Positions 1 through 9,365 of a stretch of DNA of 64,000 bases are shown here, piece after piece. How positions within the stretch are numbered: the first letter of the stretch is position 1; every line of letters starts with the position of its first letter. The notes beneath the pieces were generated by a model. It was not told where the DNA came from and searched no databases. It worked only from the letters and a program-made list of their open reading frames with translations. Location: NCBI GenBank assembly GCA_026004615.1, contig BPJM01000005.1, positions 188,477 to 252,476 on the forward strand. Direction: 5' to 3'. Source of the DNA: Planctomycetota bacterium (GTDB lineage: Bacteria > Planctomycetota > J058 > J103). Both the position numbers and the translations under genes were made by a program.

Positions 1-642
1 CTGGTCATCAACAACACCGGCAGCGGCATCTTGTGTGCGAGCTACTACCACCCCAAGGATGGCGCGGGCGTCCCCGAGTACACGGTGCGCGCGAACAGCG
101 TGCTGTTCAGCTGGCGCTACGATCCGCTGGCGACGGACTGCGGCAGCGGGATCAAGCTCGAGAGCAGCGTGCGCGCGACGATTCAGGACAACGTGCTCGC
201 CTTCTGCGACGCGTTCGGGCTGGACAACGCGGCCCGTTCCAAGGTGGTGGCGCTCTCGAACAACCTGTTCTGCGGCACCCTGATCGCTCCCTACCTGGAG
301 TTCTCCACCAGGTTCAAGCTGGCGAGCGTCGAAGAGGAGTCCGAGTGCGTCGAGGCATGCGCGGACAACGTCCAGCAGACGATCCAGCTCGAGCTGCCGG
401 CGGAGTGGGCGGAGCGGTACGCGGCGCGCAACGTGGTGGATCGGGCGGTAGCCGAGGCGGCGGTCGAGCCCCTGGACAACTGGCAGAACGAGCTGCGCCG
501 GATGCTGGGGCTGCCGCTGCAGGGCGGCAAGATCGATGTCGGCTCCGAGGTCTGGCTGCACCGGCTGGAGGTCGAGGCGGCCATCCGCTGCGGGAGCAAG
601 AAGCTGCTCGACCGCTACGGCTGTGCGGCGCCCGTGTTCTGA
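1..642 (+). CDS. C-terminal part of an unknown protein (5' end outside window)
   Basis: The reading frame is open from the first base and ends at TGA 640-642, so only the last 213 codons are visible. TTG at 31-33 could serve as a start, but the frame is open upstream and the residues before it (VINNTGSGI) read like ordinary protein, so I treat the gene as truncated by the window edge. The visible part has several cysteines, including a C-x3-C pair near the middle, and no membrane segment. A run of charged and amphipathic residues follows in the last third. I do not recognise the family. It is followed by a 425-base gap before the glycoside hydrolase on the same strand. Confidence 0.6.
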   Translation: MVINNTGSGILCASYYHPKDGAGVPEYTVRANSVLFSWRYDPLATDCGSGIKLESSVRATIQDNVLAFCDAFGLDNAARSKVVALSNNLFCGTLIAPYLEFSTRFKLASVEEESECVEACADNVQQTIQLELPAEWAERYAARNVVDRAVAEAAVEPLDNWQNELRRMLGLPLQGGKIDVGSEVWLHRLEVEAAIRCGSKKLLDRYGCAAPVF

Positions 643-775
643 GCTCGCGGACGCCCCTCGGAAGCGGCGCGGGCGCGGCCTGCTGCCGCTGCCTTTGCCC
701 GCGCCTGCGCCGGCGGCTCGGCGCAAGGGAGGGGGCTTGTGGCAGGGCGTGCGCGGGGCCTGCTGTTCGCGCTGC

Positions 776-813
776 GGACTCCCCGGCCGGCCGCCGGCCG
801 GGCCGGGGAGTCC
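776..813. terminator. Hairpin, possible terminator of the first gene
   Basis: A 13-bp perfect inverted repeat (ggactccccggcc at 776-788 pairs with ggccggggagtcc at 801-813) encloses a 12-base GC-rich loop. No T-tract follows, so intrinsic termination is not proven. The position, about 130 bases after the upstream stop codon, suits a terminator or transcript-end stabiliser. Confidence 0.4.
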
Positions 814-978
814 ATCGCAGGGCGGGAGTGCGGCGCGCCTGCTTGCGCGGCGGCCCCGCGCCGCGTTCCCCAAAGAGCGTTCGCCGGAGAAGCTCATCCG
901 CAACCGATCCGCAACGCCGCAACGGCTCGGTTGCGCTTCTGTTGGCGCTGCCGCGCCGGTGGGGGAAGCCTCGAGCCG

Positions 979-1007
979 CTGCCGGCAGCCCGGACCGGAG
1001 GTATCAT
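979..1007 (+). promoter_or_regulatory. Possible promoter of the glycoside hydrolase gene
   Basis: CTGCCG (979-984) lies 17 bases before TATCAT (1002-1007), which matches the -10 consensus at five of six positions. The leader to the ATG at 1068 would be about 55 bases. The -35 match is only three of six. Confidence 0.3.
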
Positions 1008-1067
1008 GGGGGCAGGAATCTGGCCCCGGAGTTGCCGTCTGTGCGGGCGAGGAGGCGCGGACACACC

Positions 1068-3194
1068 ATGCTGAGGATGGTGCGCACCTGGTGGTTCGCA
1101 GTGCTCGTGGCGGTGCTGGGGCAGGCGCCCGGGCTGGCGGGCGAGCGGACCCTGGTCAGCTTCGACCGGCTGGCGGACTGGCTGGGCATCGAGCGGTCGG
1201 GCTGCCTGATCTTCCCCGTGCCGATGGACGGGGTCGGGCTGCGCATGATCATGGGCAGCCAGCAGCGCTGGCCCGGCATCACGCTCACGCCCCGGGGCGG
1301 TCCCTGGACGCTCGGGGACTGCGACTGGATCGCGGTCGACCTGCGCAACGCCGGCGCGGGCGAGGTGACGATCTGCCTGCGGGTGGACGGGCTCGGCGGC
1401 GACCCGCCGCACACCAACAGCCAGACCGAGGGCGTGCTGCTGCGGCCGGGCGAGCGCAAGACGCTCCGGCTGTGGTTCCGCCACGCGCCGCCGGCGGAGC
1501 TGTTGGCGGCGGGGCTGTTCGGCGTGCGCACGCTGCCGGGCGGCTTCTTCCTCGAGCAGCCGACCTTGGATCCGCGCCAGGTGGTGCGGGTGGTCATCTT
1601 CGGGCTCGAGCCCACGCGGACGCACGTCATCGACGTCGACAACATCCGGGCGGGCGGCAACTTCGTCTATCCGAGCTGGCTGCCGCTCGCGGCGACGAGC
1701 GCCTTCTTGCCGTTCGTCGATCGCTACGGGCAGTTCGCCCACGCCGACTGGCCGGGCAAGACCCACTCGGACCTCGATCTCGGGGCGAGCCGGCAGGCCG
1801 AGGATGCCGACCTGCAGGCCCGCCCGGCGCCGCCCGCCTACGACCGCTTCGGGGGATGGGCGCAGGGCCCGGTGCTGGCTGCGACCGGCGCGTTTCGCCC
1901 GGCGAAATACGGCGGGCGCTGGTGGCTGGTCACCCCCCAGGGGCGGCTGTTTTTCTCGCTCGGCGTGACGTGTGTCGGGCCCTCCGAGCTCACCCCGGTC
2001 GAGGATCGCACGCACTATTTCGCCGAGCTGCCGGCGGCGAACTCGCCGCTCGGGTTCTACTGGTTCAACGCGCCGCCCCCGCCCCGGGGCTACTACGCCT
2101 CCTATCCGGACGTGGACATGTTCGACTTCGCCCGGGCCAACCTCTACCGCAAGTACGGTCCCGACTGGGAGGCCGTCTTCACCGACCGCATCCACCGGCG
2201 GTTGCGCAGCTGGGGCTTCAACACGCTGGGGGCGTGGTCGGACGCCCGCATCGAGCGGCCCGGCACGGGCCGGCGCGGGCCGCGCACAGCATACACCGTC
2301 GCGCTTTCCTCGGGCGGCCGGCGGCTCGGCGGGCTCGATCTGCCCGATCCGTTCGACCCGCAGTTCGACAGCTCCGTGCGCTCGGCGGTGCAGAACGCCG
2401 CCGCGCAGAGCGGCAACGATCCCTGGTGCATCGGCTACTTCATCGACAACGAGATCGGCTGGCCATGGTCGTGGCTCGAGCTGCCGTTGGAGGTGTTGCG
2501 CGCGCCGGCGGATCAGCCGGCCAAGCTCGCCTTCGTCCAGCAGCTGCAGGCGAAGTACGGCACGATCGGCGCGCTGAACGCGCGCTGGGCTACCCACTAC
2601 CCGAGCTGGCAGGCGCTGCTCGCCGCGCAGAACACGTCCCAGATCTCGCTGCTGCGCGCCTTCGCCGATCTCGCCCCGTTCGCGGTCCAGTTCACCGAGC
2701 GCTACTTCCGGATCTGCCGGGAGGCGGTCGAGGCCCATGCGCCCCAGCGGCTCTATCTGGGATGCCGCTTCTCCTCGTACAACCCCCTCGCGGTCACGGC
2801 GGCGAGCCGCTACTGCCACGTGGTGAGCTTCAACTGGTACCGGCGGGACACGAGCGGGCTGCAGCTGCCCGCCGGGGTGGACGCTCCGGTGCTGATCGGG
2901 GAGTACCACTTCAGCGCGCTCGACCGCAACCCGAGCGGCACCTCGGGCCTCATGACCTCGGGGCAGCAGGACCGCGCCGCGGCTTTCGAGGGGTACGTCC
3001 GCAGCGCGCTCCGGCATCCGAACGTGGTCGGCTGCCACTGGTTCCAGCTGCGCGACCAGCCGGCCACCGGCCGCTTCGACGGGGAGAACGCCCCGATCGG
3101 GTTCCTGGATGTCTGTGACAACCCCTACCCGGAGATGGTCGCCGCGGCGCGGCGGCTCGCCCAGGTGCTCTATCCGCTGCGCGCGGCGCCCTGA
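1068..3194 (+). CDS. Secreted glycoside hydrolase, GH50/beta-agarase-like
   Basis: A 708-residue protein starting at the ATG at 1068, with GGAGG about 12 bases upstream. An N-terminal signal peptide (hydrophobic segment roughly residues 8-22, ending AGLAGE) sends it out of the cytoplasm. Residues about 25-200 resemble the non-catalytic domain in front of agarase catalytic domains. The rest is a (beta/alpha)8 clan GH-A type domain with phrases typical of agarase-like hydrolases (WWLVTPQGRLFFSLG). Likely catalytic residues are Glu462 in FIDNEIGW (acid/base) and Glu612 in LIGEYHF (nucleophile). The substrate is probably a polysaccharide; agar or a related galactan is a family-level guess. It is convergent with purM, with no clear terminator in the 41 bases between them. 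Confidence 0.75.
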   Translation: MLRMVRTWWFAVLVAVLGQAPGLAGERTLVSFDRLADWLGIERSGCLIFPVPMDGVGLRMIMGSQQRWPGITLTPRGGPWTLGDCDWIAVDLRNAGAGEVTICLRVDGLGGDPPHTNSQTEGVLLRPGERKTLRLWFRHAPPAELLAAGLFGVRTLPGGFFLEQPTLDPRQVVRVVIFGLEPTRTHVIDVDNIRAGGNFVYPSWLPLAATSAFLPFVDRYGQFAHADWPGKTHSDLDLGASRQAEDADLQARPAPPAYDRFGGWAQGPVLAATGAFRPAKYGGRWWLVTPQGRLFFSLGVTCVGPSELTPVEDRTHYFAELPAANSPLGFYWFNAPPPPRGYYASYPDVDMFDFARANLYRKYGPDWEAVFTDRIHRRLRSWGFNTLGAWSDARIERPGTGRRGPRTAYTVALSSGGRRLGGLDLPDPFDPQFDSSVRSAVQNAAAQSGNDPWCIGYFIDNEIGWPWSWLELPLEVLRAPADQPAKLAFVQQLQAKYGTIGALNARWATHYPSWQALLAAQNTSQISLLRAFADLAPFAVQFTERYFRICREAVEAHAPQRLYLGCRFSSYNPLAVTAASRYCHVVSFNWYRRDTSGLQLPAGVDAPVLIGEYHFSALDRNPSGTSGLMTSGQQDRAAAFEGYVRSALRHPNVVGCHWFQLRDQPATGRFDGENAPIGFLDVCDNPYPEMVAAARRLAQVLYPLRAAP

Positions 3195-3235
3195 GCCCGC
3201 CCTCTGGCCGCGGCCCGGACCGCGCGCGGGGGGCT

Positions 3236-4303
3236 TCAGCCGGAGGCGGGCGCGAGCGGGGGACCGCCCGCCCGCAGCTCCACCCCCCGCTCGCCGGCGG
3301 TGATCTCGCCGATCACGAGCGCGCGCTCGCCCCGCGCCGCGAGCAGCTCGCACGCGGCGGCCGCTGCCTCAGGGCGGACGATGACGACCATGCCGATGCC
3401 CAGGTTGAAGGTGCGCGCCATCTCGTCGTCGTCGAGCTCGCCCAGCGTCCGGAGCAGCTCGAAGATCGGCGGCGGCTGCCAGCACCGGCGCACCACCGCC
3501 CGGCAACCCTCCGGCAGCACCCGCACCAAGTTGCCCGGGATGCCGCCCCCGGTGATGTGGGCCGCGGCGGTGATCTCGCCCCCGAGCCGCTCGAACAGCT
3601 CCAGCAGCGCCGGGGCGTAGCAGCGGTGCGGGGCGAGCAGCGCCTCGGCGCGCGTGCGGCCGCCGAGCAGCGGCTCGGCGCGGTGCACATCGCCGGGCTG
3701 CTGCAGCAGCACCGCGCGCGCGAGCGTGTAGCCGTTGGTGTGCAGCCCCTCGGCCTGGAGCCCGAGCAGCACGTCCCCGGGCCGCACCGCCTGGCCGCTC
3801 ACCAGCCGCGAGCGCTCGACCACCCCGATCGCACAGCCCACGACATCCAGCTCGCCCTCGCCGTACACCCCCGGCATCTCCGCGGTCTCGCCCCCGATGA
3901 GCGCTACCCCGTAGCGCCGGCACGCCTCGCACATGCCCGCCAGCACCGCCGCGAAGACCTCGGGCTCCAGCCGGGCCGTGCCCAGGTAGTCCAGGAAACA
4001 GAGCGGGCGGGCGCCCTGCACCGCGATGTCGTTGAGCCCGTGCGCCACCGCGTCGTGGCCGATCACCTCCCAGCCCCGGCCGGCCATGGCCGCGACCTTG
4101 GTCTTGGTGCCCACCCCGTCGATCGAGCAGACCAGCGCCCCCTGCTCGAGGGCGGGCAGCTCGACCACGCCCCCGAAATGGCCGACGTCGCCCAGCACCG
4201 CCGGGGTGAAGGTGGAGCGGATCCGCTCGCGCACCCGCGCCAGCATGCCTTCCTTGGCCGCGATGTCGACGCCGGCCTGCCGGTAGCTGCGGGGCGGGGT
4301 CAC
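3236..4303 (-). CDS. purM: Phosphoribosylformylglycinamidine cyclo-ligase (AIR synthetase)
   Basis: A 355-residue cytoplasmic enzyme that converts FGAM and ATP into aminoimidazole ribotide, step five of purine synthesis. It shows family signatures: YRQAGVDI at the N-terminus, SIDGVGTKTKVA, GGETAEMPGVY and HTNGYTLAR, then HITGGGIPGNLVRV. Its length is normal for the family. The GTG start at 4303 overlaps the purF stop (GTGA), so translation is probably coupled to purF. It is the last gene of the minus-strand pur operon. Confidence 0.95.
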   Translation of the reverse strand: MTPPRSYRQAGVDIAAKEGMLARVRERIRSTFTPAVLGDVGHFGGVVELPALEQGALVCSIDGVGTKTKVAAMAGRGWEVIGHDAVAHGLNDIAVQGARPLCFLDYLGTARLEPEVFAAVLAGMCEACRRYGVALIGGETAEMPGVYGEGELDVVGCAIGVVERSRLVSGQAVRPGDVLLGLQAEGLHTNGYTLARAVLLQQPGDVHRAEPLLGGRTRAEALLAPHRCYAPALLELFERLGGEITAAAHITGGGIPGNLVRVLPEGCRAVVRRCWQPPPIFELLRTLGELDDDEMARTFNLGIGMVVIVRPEAAAAACELLAARGERALVIGEITAGERGVELRAGGPPLAPASG

Positions 4304-5826
4304 GGTCCGGCGCTCCGCGGCGTGCCGAGGACGGGCGCCTGCTCGCCCGCCGGGCTCTCCCTGCCCTCGGCGCGCTCCAGCGCATGGCGGCCCGCCTCGG
4401 CCTCGGTGGGGGTGCGGGTCGGATAGCGCCCGTCCAGGCACGCCATGCACAGCGCCTGCCGTTCCAGCCCGATCGCCCGCACCAGCCCCTCCAGGCTCAG
4501 ATAGCCCAGGCTGTCCGCGCCGATGCCGGCGCGGATCTGCTCGATCGTGCTCTGCCCCGCCACCAGCTCCAGCCGGCTGCTGGTGTCCACCCCGTAGAAG
4601 CACGGCCAGCGGATCGGCGGACTGGCGATGCGCAGGTGCACCTCGCGCGCGCCCGCGGCCCGCAGCATCCGCACCAGGCGGGCGCTGGTGGTGCCGCGCA
4701 CGATGCTGTCGTCGACCAGCACCACGCGCTGGCCCTCGGCCAGCGAGCGGATCGGGTTGAGCTTCATGCGCACGCCGGCGTCGCGCGCGGCCTGGCCCGG
4801 CTGGATGAAGGTGCGCCCGATGTAGCGGCTCTTGACCAGCCCCAGCTCGAAGGGCAGCCCCGAGGCGCCGGCGTAGCCGAGGGCCGCCGCCACCCCGGAG
4901 TCCGGCACCGGAAACACCACATCGGCCGTGGCCGGATGCTCGGCCGCGAGGATCTCGCCCATGCGGCGGCGCACCCGGTGCACGTTGCGGCCGGCGAGCT
5001 CGCTGTCCGGGCGCGCGAAGTAGATGTATTCGAACACGCAGCGCGCGGGCGCGGGCGGCAGCAGCACCGCGCGCGCGCGCAGCTGCGCGCCCTCGATCAC
5101 CACCAGCTCGCCCGGCGCCACCTCGCGCACCGGCTCGGCCCCCATGTGATCGAACGCGCAGCTCTCCGAGGCGACCACCCAGCCGCCACCGGGCAGCCGC
5201 CCCAGCTCCAGCGGCCGGATACCGTGCCGGTCGCGGAAGGCGAACAGGGTGCCGCCGAGCAGCGCCGCCGCGCTGAAGGCGCCCTCCAGCCGCTGCATGG
5301 CAGAGGCCACCGCGTCTTCGGGGCGCTCGTGCCCCGCCGGCGGGTGTGCGATCAGCAGCGCGATCGCCTCGGTGTCGCTGCTCCGCCGGAAGCGCGCCCC
5401 GGCCGCCTCCAGCTCGGCGCGCAGCGCCGGGGCGTTGACCAGGTTGCCGTTGTGCGCGACCGCGACCGGCAGCCCCCAGTGCGGCGAGGAGGCGATGACC
5501 GGCTGCGCGTTGGCGAGCACCGAGGAGCCCATGGTGGCGTACCGCACGTGGCCGAGGCCGACCTCGCCCGCCAGCGCGGCGATGGCGCCGGCATCGAAGA
5601 CCTGCGCCACCAGCCCCATGCCGCGCCGCTCGTGCAGCCGCACCCCGTCCCAGGTGGCGATGCCGGCGCTCTCCTGGCCCCGGTGCTGCAGCGCCAGCAG
5701 TCCCAGGTGGAGCAGCGGCGCGGCGGCCGTGCCCGGGCTGCTGACCGCGAGCACGCCGCACTGCTCGCGCAGTCCGGCCGGCGGCCAGCCGCGCTCCGGC
5801 GCGGCGAAGGAGGGCTGCGGCTGCAC
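4300..5826 (-). CDS. purF: Amidophosphoribosyltransferase
   Basis: A 508-residue enzyme that makes phosphoribosylamine from PRPP and glutamine, the first committed step of purine synthesis. The N-terminal glutaminase nucleophile is Cys23 in EQCGVLAV. With this start a 22-residue propeptide would be removed, as in Bacillus-type PurF. The PRPP-binding motif VVLVDDSIVRGTT is present. Cysteines in RCVFEY, PCFYGVD and ALCMACLDG match the four [4Fe-4S] ligands of the oxygen-sensitive PurF class. The GTG at 5826 lies two bases after the purL stop with GAGG upstream, and the 3' end overlaps purM by four bases. Confidence 0.95.
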   Translation of the reverse strand: MQPQPSFAAPERGWPPAGLREQCGVLAVSSPGTAAAPLLHLGLLALQHRGQESAGIATWDGVRLHERRGMGLVAQVFDAGAIAALAGEVGLGHVRYATMGSSVLANAQPVIASSPHWGLPVAVAHNGNLVNAPALRAELEAAGARFRRSSDTEAIALLIAHPPAGHERPEDAVASAMQRLEGAFSAAALLGGTLFAFRDRHGIRPLELGRLPGGGWVVASESCAFDHMGAEPVREVAPGELVVIEGAQLRARAVLLPPAPARCVFEYIYFARPDSELAGRNVHRVRRRMGEILAAEHPATADVVFPVPDSGVAAALGYAGASGLPFELGLVKSRYIGRTFIQPGQAARDAGVRMKLNPIRSLAEGQRVVLVDDSIVRGTTSARLVRMLRAAGAREVHLRIASPPIRWPCFYGVDTSSRLELVAGQSTIEQIRAGIGADSLGYLSLEGLVRAIGLERQALCMACLDGRYPTRTPTEAEAGRHALERAEGRESPAGEQAPVLGTPRSAGP

Positions 5827-5828
5827 GG

Positions 5829-8159
5829 CTACCTCGTTCGCTCCTCGGACTGCCAGGCCGCGCGCAGCGCGGCGAGGTCGCACTCCAGCTCGCCGGCCGG
5901 CGTGCGCAGCCGCAGCCGCGGCTCGGCCGTCACCTCGCCCAGGCGGACGAGCGGCACCGCATGCGCCGCACAGCGCGCGGATAGGGCATCGTAGCAGGCA
6001 GGCGGCACGCTGGCGAGCACCCGCGAGGGACCCTCCCCGAACAGCGCCACCTCCAGCGGCTCGTGCTGCGCGGGCGGCGGCAGGGCGCAGGCGAGCCCGC
6101 GCTCGCCGAGCAGCGCCGCCTCGGCGAGCGCCACCCCCAGCCCGCCCTCGGCCAGATCGTGCGCCGAGCGCAGCTCGCCGGCCGCGGCCGCCTCGGCGAG
6201 CAGCGCGAGCAGGCGGGCGTGCAGCGCGAAGTCCGGCCGCAGCGGCTGGCCCGCCGGCAGCGGCTCGCCCGCCACCGCCTCCAGGAAGAGCGCCCCGCCC
6301 AGGCTCGCCTGCGGGGAACCGAGCAACACCACCGCATCGCCCGGCTCGCGCACCGCGGAGGGCAGCGCGCGGCCCACATCGTCGAGCACGCCCAGCACGC
6401 AGCAGATCGGGGTGGGCCAGATCGGCGCGCCGCTGGACTCGTTGTACAGGCTCACGTTGCCGCCCACCACCGGGATCCCGAGCGCGCGGCACGCCGCCCC
6501 GATCCCCTCGATCACCCCGGCCAGCTCCCAGGCCCCCTCGGGCCGCTCCGGGTTGCCGAGGTTGAGGCCATCGGTCAGCGCCAGCGGGCGCGCGCCGGTG
6601 CAGGCGACATTCAGCGCCGCCTCGCACACCGCCAGCGCCCCGCCCGCCCAGGGGTCGAGCCAGGCATACCGCGCGTTGCCGTCGATCGCCAGCGCGAGCC
6701 CGCGCGGCGGCGCCTCGAGCAGCCGCAGCACCGCGGCGCCCGCCGCCCCCGGTGCCAGCACGGTGCGCAGCTGCACCATGTGGTCGTACTGCCGGTAGAC
6801 CCAGCGCTTGCTGGCGACGGTCGGGTGGGCGAGCAGCGCCAGCCATGCCCGGCGCAGCGCCTGCAATGCCTCGTCGGGCGCTCCGGATGCAGCCTCGGCG
6901 CTGGCTATGAGGCCCGCGCCGCCCGCTCCGATCGCCCGGGCCCCGCGCACCGATGCGAAGCGCGCGCCGCCGTCCACTTCCATCGCGCGCCGCGCACGCC
7001 GCGCCGCCGGCTCCTGGGGTGCGAGCGCGTACACCGGCCCGTTCGCCAGGCAGGCCGGCGGGAGCTCCACCACCAGCCGGCCGCCGGCGCGCATGCGCAG
7101 CACCGGCTCGGCGATCACGGTGCCGATCGGTGCGGCCACCAGGCCCCAGCGCCGGTAGATGGCGGCGATGGCGTCGGCCCGCTCCGGCGCCACCACGAGC
7201 AGCATCCGCTCCTGGCTCTCCGAGAGCACCAGCTCCAGCGGACTCATGTCCGCCTCGCGCCGCGGCACCCGGTCCAGGTCGATCTCCATTCCGGTGCCGC
7301 CGGCGGCGCTCATCTCGGCGGTGGCGCAGGTCAGCCCCGCGGCCCCCATGTCCTGCAGCGCCCGCACGCCCCCGGTGGCGAGCGCCTGGAGCGTCGCCTC
7401 GATCAGCAGCTTGCCCGCGAACGGATCGCCGATCTGCACCGCGCTCCGGTCGCGCTCCGCGGAGTGCTCGTCCAGCTCCTCGGAGGCGAAGGCGGCCCCT
7501 CCGATGCCGTCGCGCCCGGTGCGGGCGCCGGCGTACAGCACCACGCTGCCCGGCTCGCGCGCGGCCGCGCTCGCCAGCGCCTCCACCGGGGCCACGCCGA
7601 GGCAGGCCACGTTCACGAGCGGGTTGTCGGTCCAGCAGGGCGCATGGTCGATCTCGCCGCCCACGGTCGGCACGCCGATCGCATTCCCGTAAAAAGCGAT
7701 GCCGGCGATCACCCCGTCGCGCAGCCGGCGCGCCCGCGGCTCGTGCGGCGGGCCGAAGCGCAGCGCATCGAGCAGCGCGATCGGCCGCGCGCCCATGGCG
7801 AGCACATCCCGGATGATCCCGCCCACCCCGGTCGCGGCCCCATGGAAGGGATCGACCGCGCTCGGGTGGTTGTGGCTCTCCACCTTGAGCGCGGCTGCGA
7901 TGCCGGGGGCGACCTCGACCACGCCGGCATTGCCGCCCGGACCGGCCAGCACGTGCGGGCTCTCGCTCGGCAGGGTGCGCAACAGCGCGCGGGAATGCTT
8001 GTAGGCGCAGTGCTCCGACCACATGACGCCGAACATCGCGAGTTCGATCCGGTTCGGCATGCGGCCGAGCAGCTGGCGCACCCGCTCCAGTTCCGCGGGC
8101 CTGAGGCCGCTCGCCGCGAGGTCGCGTGCGGTGGGCTCGAGCGACAGCTCCCCGTTCAT
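5829..8159 (-). CDS. purL: Phosphoribosylformylglycinamidine synthase subunit II
   Basis: A 776-residue small-type PurL that works with the separate PurS and PurQ proteins encoded just upstream to convert FGAR and glutamine-derived ammonia to FGAM. Signatures include MWSEHCAYKHS near residue 45, VESHNHPSA, the glycine-rich nucleotide loops, and a repeated AIR-synthase fold (GGNVSLYNE and DLAEGGLGVAL in the second half). The ATG at 8159 is preferred over in-frame codons further upstream because the conserved protein begins near it and GCGAACAGGGG precedes it by about ten bases. Confidence 0.95.
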   Translation of the reverse strand: MNGELSLEPTARDLAASGLRPAELERVRQLLGRMPNRIELAMFGVMWSEHCAYKHSRALLRTLPSESPHVLAGPGGNAGVVEVAPGIAAALKVESHNHPSAVDPFHGAATGVGGIIRDVLAMGARPIALLDALRFGPPHEPRARRLRDGVIAGIAFYGNAIGVPTVGGEIDHAPCWTDNPLVNVACLGVAPVEALASAAAREPGSVVLYAGARTGRDGIGGAAFASEELDEHSAERDRSAVQIGDPFAGKLLIEATLQALATGGVRALQDMGAAGLTCATAEMSAAGGTGMEIDLDRVPRREADMSPLELVLSESQERMLLVVAPERADAIAAIYRRWGLVAAPIGTVIAEPVLRMRAGGRLVVELPPACLANGPVYALAPQEPAARRARRAMEVDGGARFASVRGARAIGAGGAGLIASAEAASGAPDEALQALRRAWLALLAHPTVASKRWVYRQYDHMVQLRTVLAPGAAGAAVLRLLEAPPRGLALAIDGNARYAWLDPWAGGALAVCEAALNVACTGARPLALTDGLNLGNPERPEGAWELAGVIEGIGAACRALGIPVVGGNVSLYNESSGAPIWPTPICCVLGVLDDVGRALPSAVREPGDAVVLLGSPQASLGGALFLEAVAGEPLPAGQPLRPDFALHARLLALLAEAAAAGELRSAHDLAEGGLGVALAEAALLGERGLACALPPPAQHEPLEVALFGEGPSRVLASVPPACYDALSARCAAHAVPLVRLGEVTAEPRLRLRTPAGELECDLAALRAAWQSEERTR

Positions 8160-8181
8160 GGCCGGGCTCGCCCCTGTTCGC

Positions 8182-9099
8182 TCACCCGCGGCGCCGCTCG
8201 AGCAGCCAGCGGACCATGCTGGCGAACAGCCGCCGGCCATCGGTGCCGCCGAGCAACGATTCGCTGGCGCGTTCGGGATGCGGCATCAGTCCGGCCACGT
8301 TGCCCGCGGCGTTGCAGATCCCGGCGATGTGATGGAGCGAGCCGTTGGGATTGGCCTGCGGGCTCGGCTCGCCCCGTGCATCGACGTAGCGCCACAGCAC
8401 GCGCCGCTCGCGCTCCAGCTCGGCCAGCGTCGCCGGCTCGGCGAAGTAGTTGCCCTCGCCGTGCGCGACCGGCATGCGCACCACCTCGCCCGGGGCGAAC
8501 GCACAGGTGAACGGCGTGTCGGTCCGCTCCACCCGCAGGTAGGTCCATGCGCAGTGAAAGCGCGCATCGCGGTTGTGGATCAGCGCGCCCGGCAGCAGCC
8601 CGGCCTCGCACAGCACCTGGAAGCCGTTGCAGATCCCGAGCACCAGGCCGCCCCCCTCGGCGAAGCGCCGGATCGCACCCAGCACGGGGCTCACGGCGGC
8701 GATGGCGCCGGCGCGCAGGTAGTCCCCGTAGGAGAAGCCCCCCGGCAGCACCACCGCGTCCAGCGCGCCGAGCTCCGGGTCGCGATGCCAGATCATGCGG
8801 GTCTGCACGCCGGTGACCTCGCGCAGCACGTACTCGCAGTCGCGGTCGCAGTTGGAGCCGGGAAAGACGACGATGCCGAAGGTGAGTGCGCCGGTTTCGG
8901 CGCGGGCGGGGGGCAGGGGCGCCGGCTCGGGGCGCGGGCCGGCGCGGAGCAGGCGCTCGAGCGACAGGCTCGACAGGCGCGGGCCGAGCCGCACCGCGCT
9001 GCGGGGGGTGGTGCGCTCGCCCCCCGCAGCGCGGCTCGCGGCGCGGGCCCGATGGGGCTGGCGGCCGGCCGCGCCGGCGGGTGCGGGCCGGCCGCTCAT
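8182..9099 (-). CDS. purQ: Phosphoribosylformylglycinamidine synthase glutaminase subunit
   Basis: A class I glutamine amidotransferase that feeds ammonia to PurL. The nucleophile sits in [10 protein letters not shown] and the catalytic His in LMPHPER. The ATG at 9099 overlaps the purS stop (ATGA), which supports this start and gives 305 residues. The conserved domain begins only at [12 protein letters not shown], about 74 residues in. The preceding Ala/Arg/Pro-rich stretch is not part of the known family. An internal GTG near 8993 is an alternative start, so the extension may be untranslated. It lies between purS and purL with 22 bases before purL. Confidence 0.9.
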   Translation of the reverse strand: MSGRPAPAGAAGRQPHRARAASRAAGGERTTPRSAVRLGPRLSSLSLERLLRAGPRPEPAPLPPARAETGALTFGIVVFPGSNCDRDCEYVLREVTGVQTRMIWHRDPELGALDAVVLPGGFSYGDYLRAGAIAAVSPVLGAIRRFAEGGGLVLGICNGFQVLCEAGLLPGALIHNRDARFHCAWTYLRVERTDTPFTCAFAPGEVVRMPVAHGEGNYFAEPATLAELERERRVLWRYVDARGEPSPQANPNGSLHHIAGICNAAGNVAGLMPHPERASESLLGGTDGRRLFASMVRWLLERRRG

Positions 9100-9365
9100 G
9101 GATCGTCCTGCCCCTTCGCCGGTGGCGCGGCGGGGCCGAGCCGCTCGTAGCGGTATTCCTCGATCAGCGGATTGGTCAGATAGCGCTCGCACATGCGGCG
9201 CACGTTCTCCTCCCAGTCCTGCTCGGGCAGCACCAGCTCGAAGGCACGGCCGACCCGCACCCGCTCGACCGCGTAGCCGAGCGCCTCCAGGCCCTGCTGG
9301 ACCGCCTGCCCCTGGGCGTCGAGCACCCCCGGCTTGAGGAACGCGATGACGCGGACGGCGATCAC
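9096..9365 (-). CDS. purS: Phosphoribosylformylglycinamidine synthase subunit PurS
   Basis: An 89-residue protein that bridges PurL and PurQ in the multi-subunit FGAM synthase. It shows the family pattern: a beta strand [15 protein letters not shown], then [11 protein letters not shown], a VGRAFEL strand and a C-terminal helix ending in PLIEEYRYE. The GTG start at 9365 overlaps the purC stop (GTGA) and its stop overlaps the purQ start (ATGA). The three genes are therefore packed with four-base overlaps and are probably translationally coupled. The C-terminus carries an extra Pro/Ala/Lys tail of about 15 residues. Confidence 0.93.
   Translation of the reverse strand: MIAVRVIAFLKPGVLDAQGQAVQQGLEALGYAVERVRVGRAFELVLPEQDWEENVRRMCERYLTNPLIEEYRYERLGPAAPPAKGQDDP

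Larger units (their letters stand above)
643..1067. other. Intergenic region upstream of the glycoside hydrolase
   Basis: This 425-base gap has no convincing gene. It holds a strong GC hairpin at 776-813 and a possible promoter at 979-1007. A 22-codon open frame (1006-1074) has GGAGG four bases before its ATG and ends seven bases inside the next gene. It is listed as a finding, not as a gene. Confidence 0.6.

Noticed and set aside
894..3353. Long minus-strand frame opposite the glycoside hydrolase gene
   Set aside because: Its residues are mostly Arg, Gly, Ala and Pro with no family motif; it is the reverse complement shadow that GC-rich coding sequence usually creates.
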